Assembly (NCBI GenBank): GCA_000431975.1
Contig: HF988458.1
Span: 1-15,559 of the forward strand
Direction: 5' to 3'
DNA length: 15,559 nucleotides
Source: Prevotella sp. CAG:924
GTDB taxonomy: Bacteria > Bacteroidota > Bacteroidia > Bacteroidales > Bacteroidaceae
Shown: positions 14,938 to 15,559 of the stretch, in pieces
Numbering within the stretch: position 1 is the stretch's first letter
Layout: every line of letters begins with the position of its first letter
Translations under genes and position numbers: made by a program
Notes under the pieces: model-generated
Told to the model about the DNA's origin: nothing
Databases searched by the model: none
The model's input: the letters and a program-made list of their open reading frames with translations, nothing else

Positions 14938-15559
14938 ATGCGAATAGATACAGATTCATATAAAGAGATCCTCGATACGCTGATGCGCAATAAGTCGCGT
15001 AGCCTGCTTACGGGCTTCGGCGTCTTCTGGGGTGTGTTTATGCTGGTGGCGCTGTTGGGGGGCGGCCAGGGACTGGAGGAGCTGCTGGCAAAGAATTTTG
15101 CCGGTTTTGCCCACAACTCAGCCCTCATCTTTGCCCAAAACACGACGAAGCCTTATGACGGCTTCCGCAAAGGACGTCAGTGGAACATGGATTACAAGGA
15201 CGTCGACCGTCTGAAGGCGCAGGTGCCGGAGCTTGATGTCGTCACACCGATGCTCTCCCACTGGGGCAGCAACTTTGTGTTTGGAGACAAGAAGACGTCG
15301 GGACCGCTGAAAGGACTTATGCCCGAGTATGTTAAGGTGGAAGAGCCCAGCCTCTATTATGGCCGCTATCTCAACGAGATGGACATCGCCCAGGCGCGCA
15401 AGGTATGTGTTATCGGCAAGAAAGTATATAAGACGCTTTTCCCACAGGGAGGCGATCCCTGCGGACAGCTCATCCGTGTCGATTCTACCTATTACCAGGT
15501 GGTAGGTGTGGATTATAGTTCGGGCAACATGAGCATCAACGGCAGCAGTGAGGAGAGCG
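14938..15559 (+). CDS. Second MacB-like ABC permease, 3' end outside window
   Basis: An open frame begins at the ATG at 14938, one base after the previous gene's TAA, and runs 207 codons to the window edge. The N-terminus (RNKSRSLLTGFGVFWGVFML, 17-36) matches the corresponding region of the preceding permease (RNKLRTTLTGFSVAWGIFML): a positively charged segment, then a first helix. A periplasmic MacB-like domain follows, with the expected GRYLNEMD and VCVIGKKVYKTLFP blocks. It therefore appears to be a paralogous permease that pairs with the first one on a single ATPase. The FtsX helices should lie beyond the window. No truncation is visible other than the edge. Confidence 0.88.
   Translation, partial: MRIDTDSYKEILDTLMRNKSRSLLTGFGVFWGVFMLVALLGGGQGLEELLAKNFAGFAHNSALIFAQNTTKPYDGFRKGRQWNMDYKDVDRLKAQVPELDVVTPMLSHWGSNFVFGDKKTSGPLKGLMPEYVKVEEPSLYYGRYLNEMDIAQARKVCVIGKKVYKTLFPQGGDPCGQLIRVDSTYYQVVGVDYSSGNMSINGSSEES

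Overview
The window looks like a chromosomal segment from a member of the Bacteroidota, most likely a Prevotella-type organism. Three intergenic regions carry the Bacteroidota -7 promoter element TAnnTTTG, one of them with a TTTG box 20 nt upstream. Starts are preceded by A-rich sequence rather than strong Shine-Dalgarno sites, and the protein families and envelope gene content fit this group. The genus is inference. The coding part is GC-balanced; roughly the first 670 bases are more AT-rich and almost gene-free.

Layout. (1) 1-167: the C-terminal end of a rightward gene whose stop codon lies inside the first copy of a 23-bp-period array of palindromes (162-249). (2) 250-672: no convincing gene. 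(3) 673-708: a strong hairpin with T-runs on both sides, a likely bidirectional terminator. (4) 789-9235: eight tightly packed leftward genes. In transcription order they are a phosphoethanolamine transferase, two acyltransferase-3 membrane proteins, a UbiA-type polyprenyl-phosphate phosphoribosyltransferase, a HAD-IB phosphatase, a GtrA-family protein, a large polytopic membrane protein (possibly GT-C-like) and an Fe-S flavodoxin-family protein. A good Bacteroidota promoter lies upstream at 9289-9320. (5) 9236-9568: intergenic, with hairpins. (6) 9569-10135: a leftward DJ-1/PfpI gene, divergent from (7) rightward nadK (10338) and a coupled ABC exporter (to 12895). (8) 12956-15559: a MacB-like exporter with one ATPase, one complete FtsX-type permease and a second permease cut by the window edge.

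The most interesting part is the eight-gene leftward operon. UbiA phosphoribosyltransferase + phosphatase + GtrA + polytopic membrane protein matches the logic of the mycobacterial decaprenyl-phospho-ribose/arabinose pathway (phosphoribosylation of polyprenyl phosphate, dephosphorylation, membrane translocation or anchoring, GT-C transfer). No DprE1/DprE2-type epimerase is visible. The same transcription unit begins with a phosphoethanolamine transferase and two acyltransferases. Together this suggests an envelope-decoration island that adds a pentose, acyl groups and phosphoethanolamine to a surface lipid or glycan. The individual family calls are solid; the joint pathway is inference.
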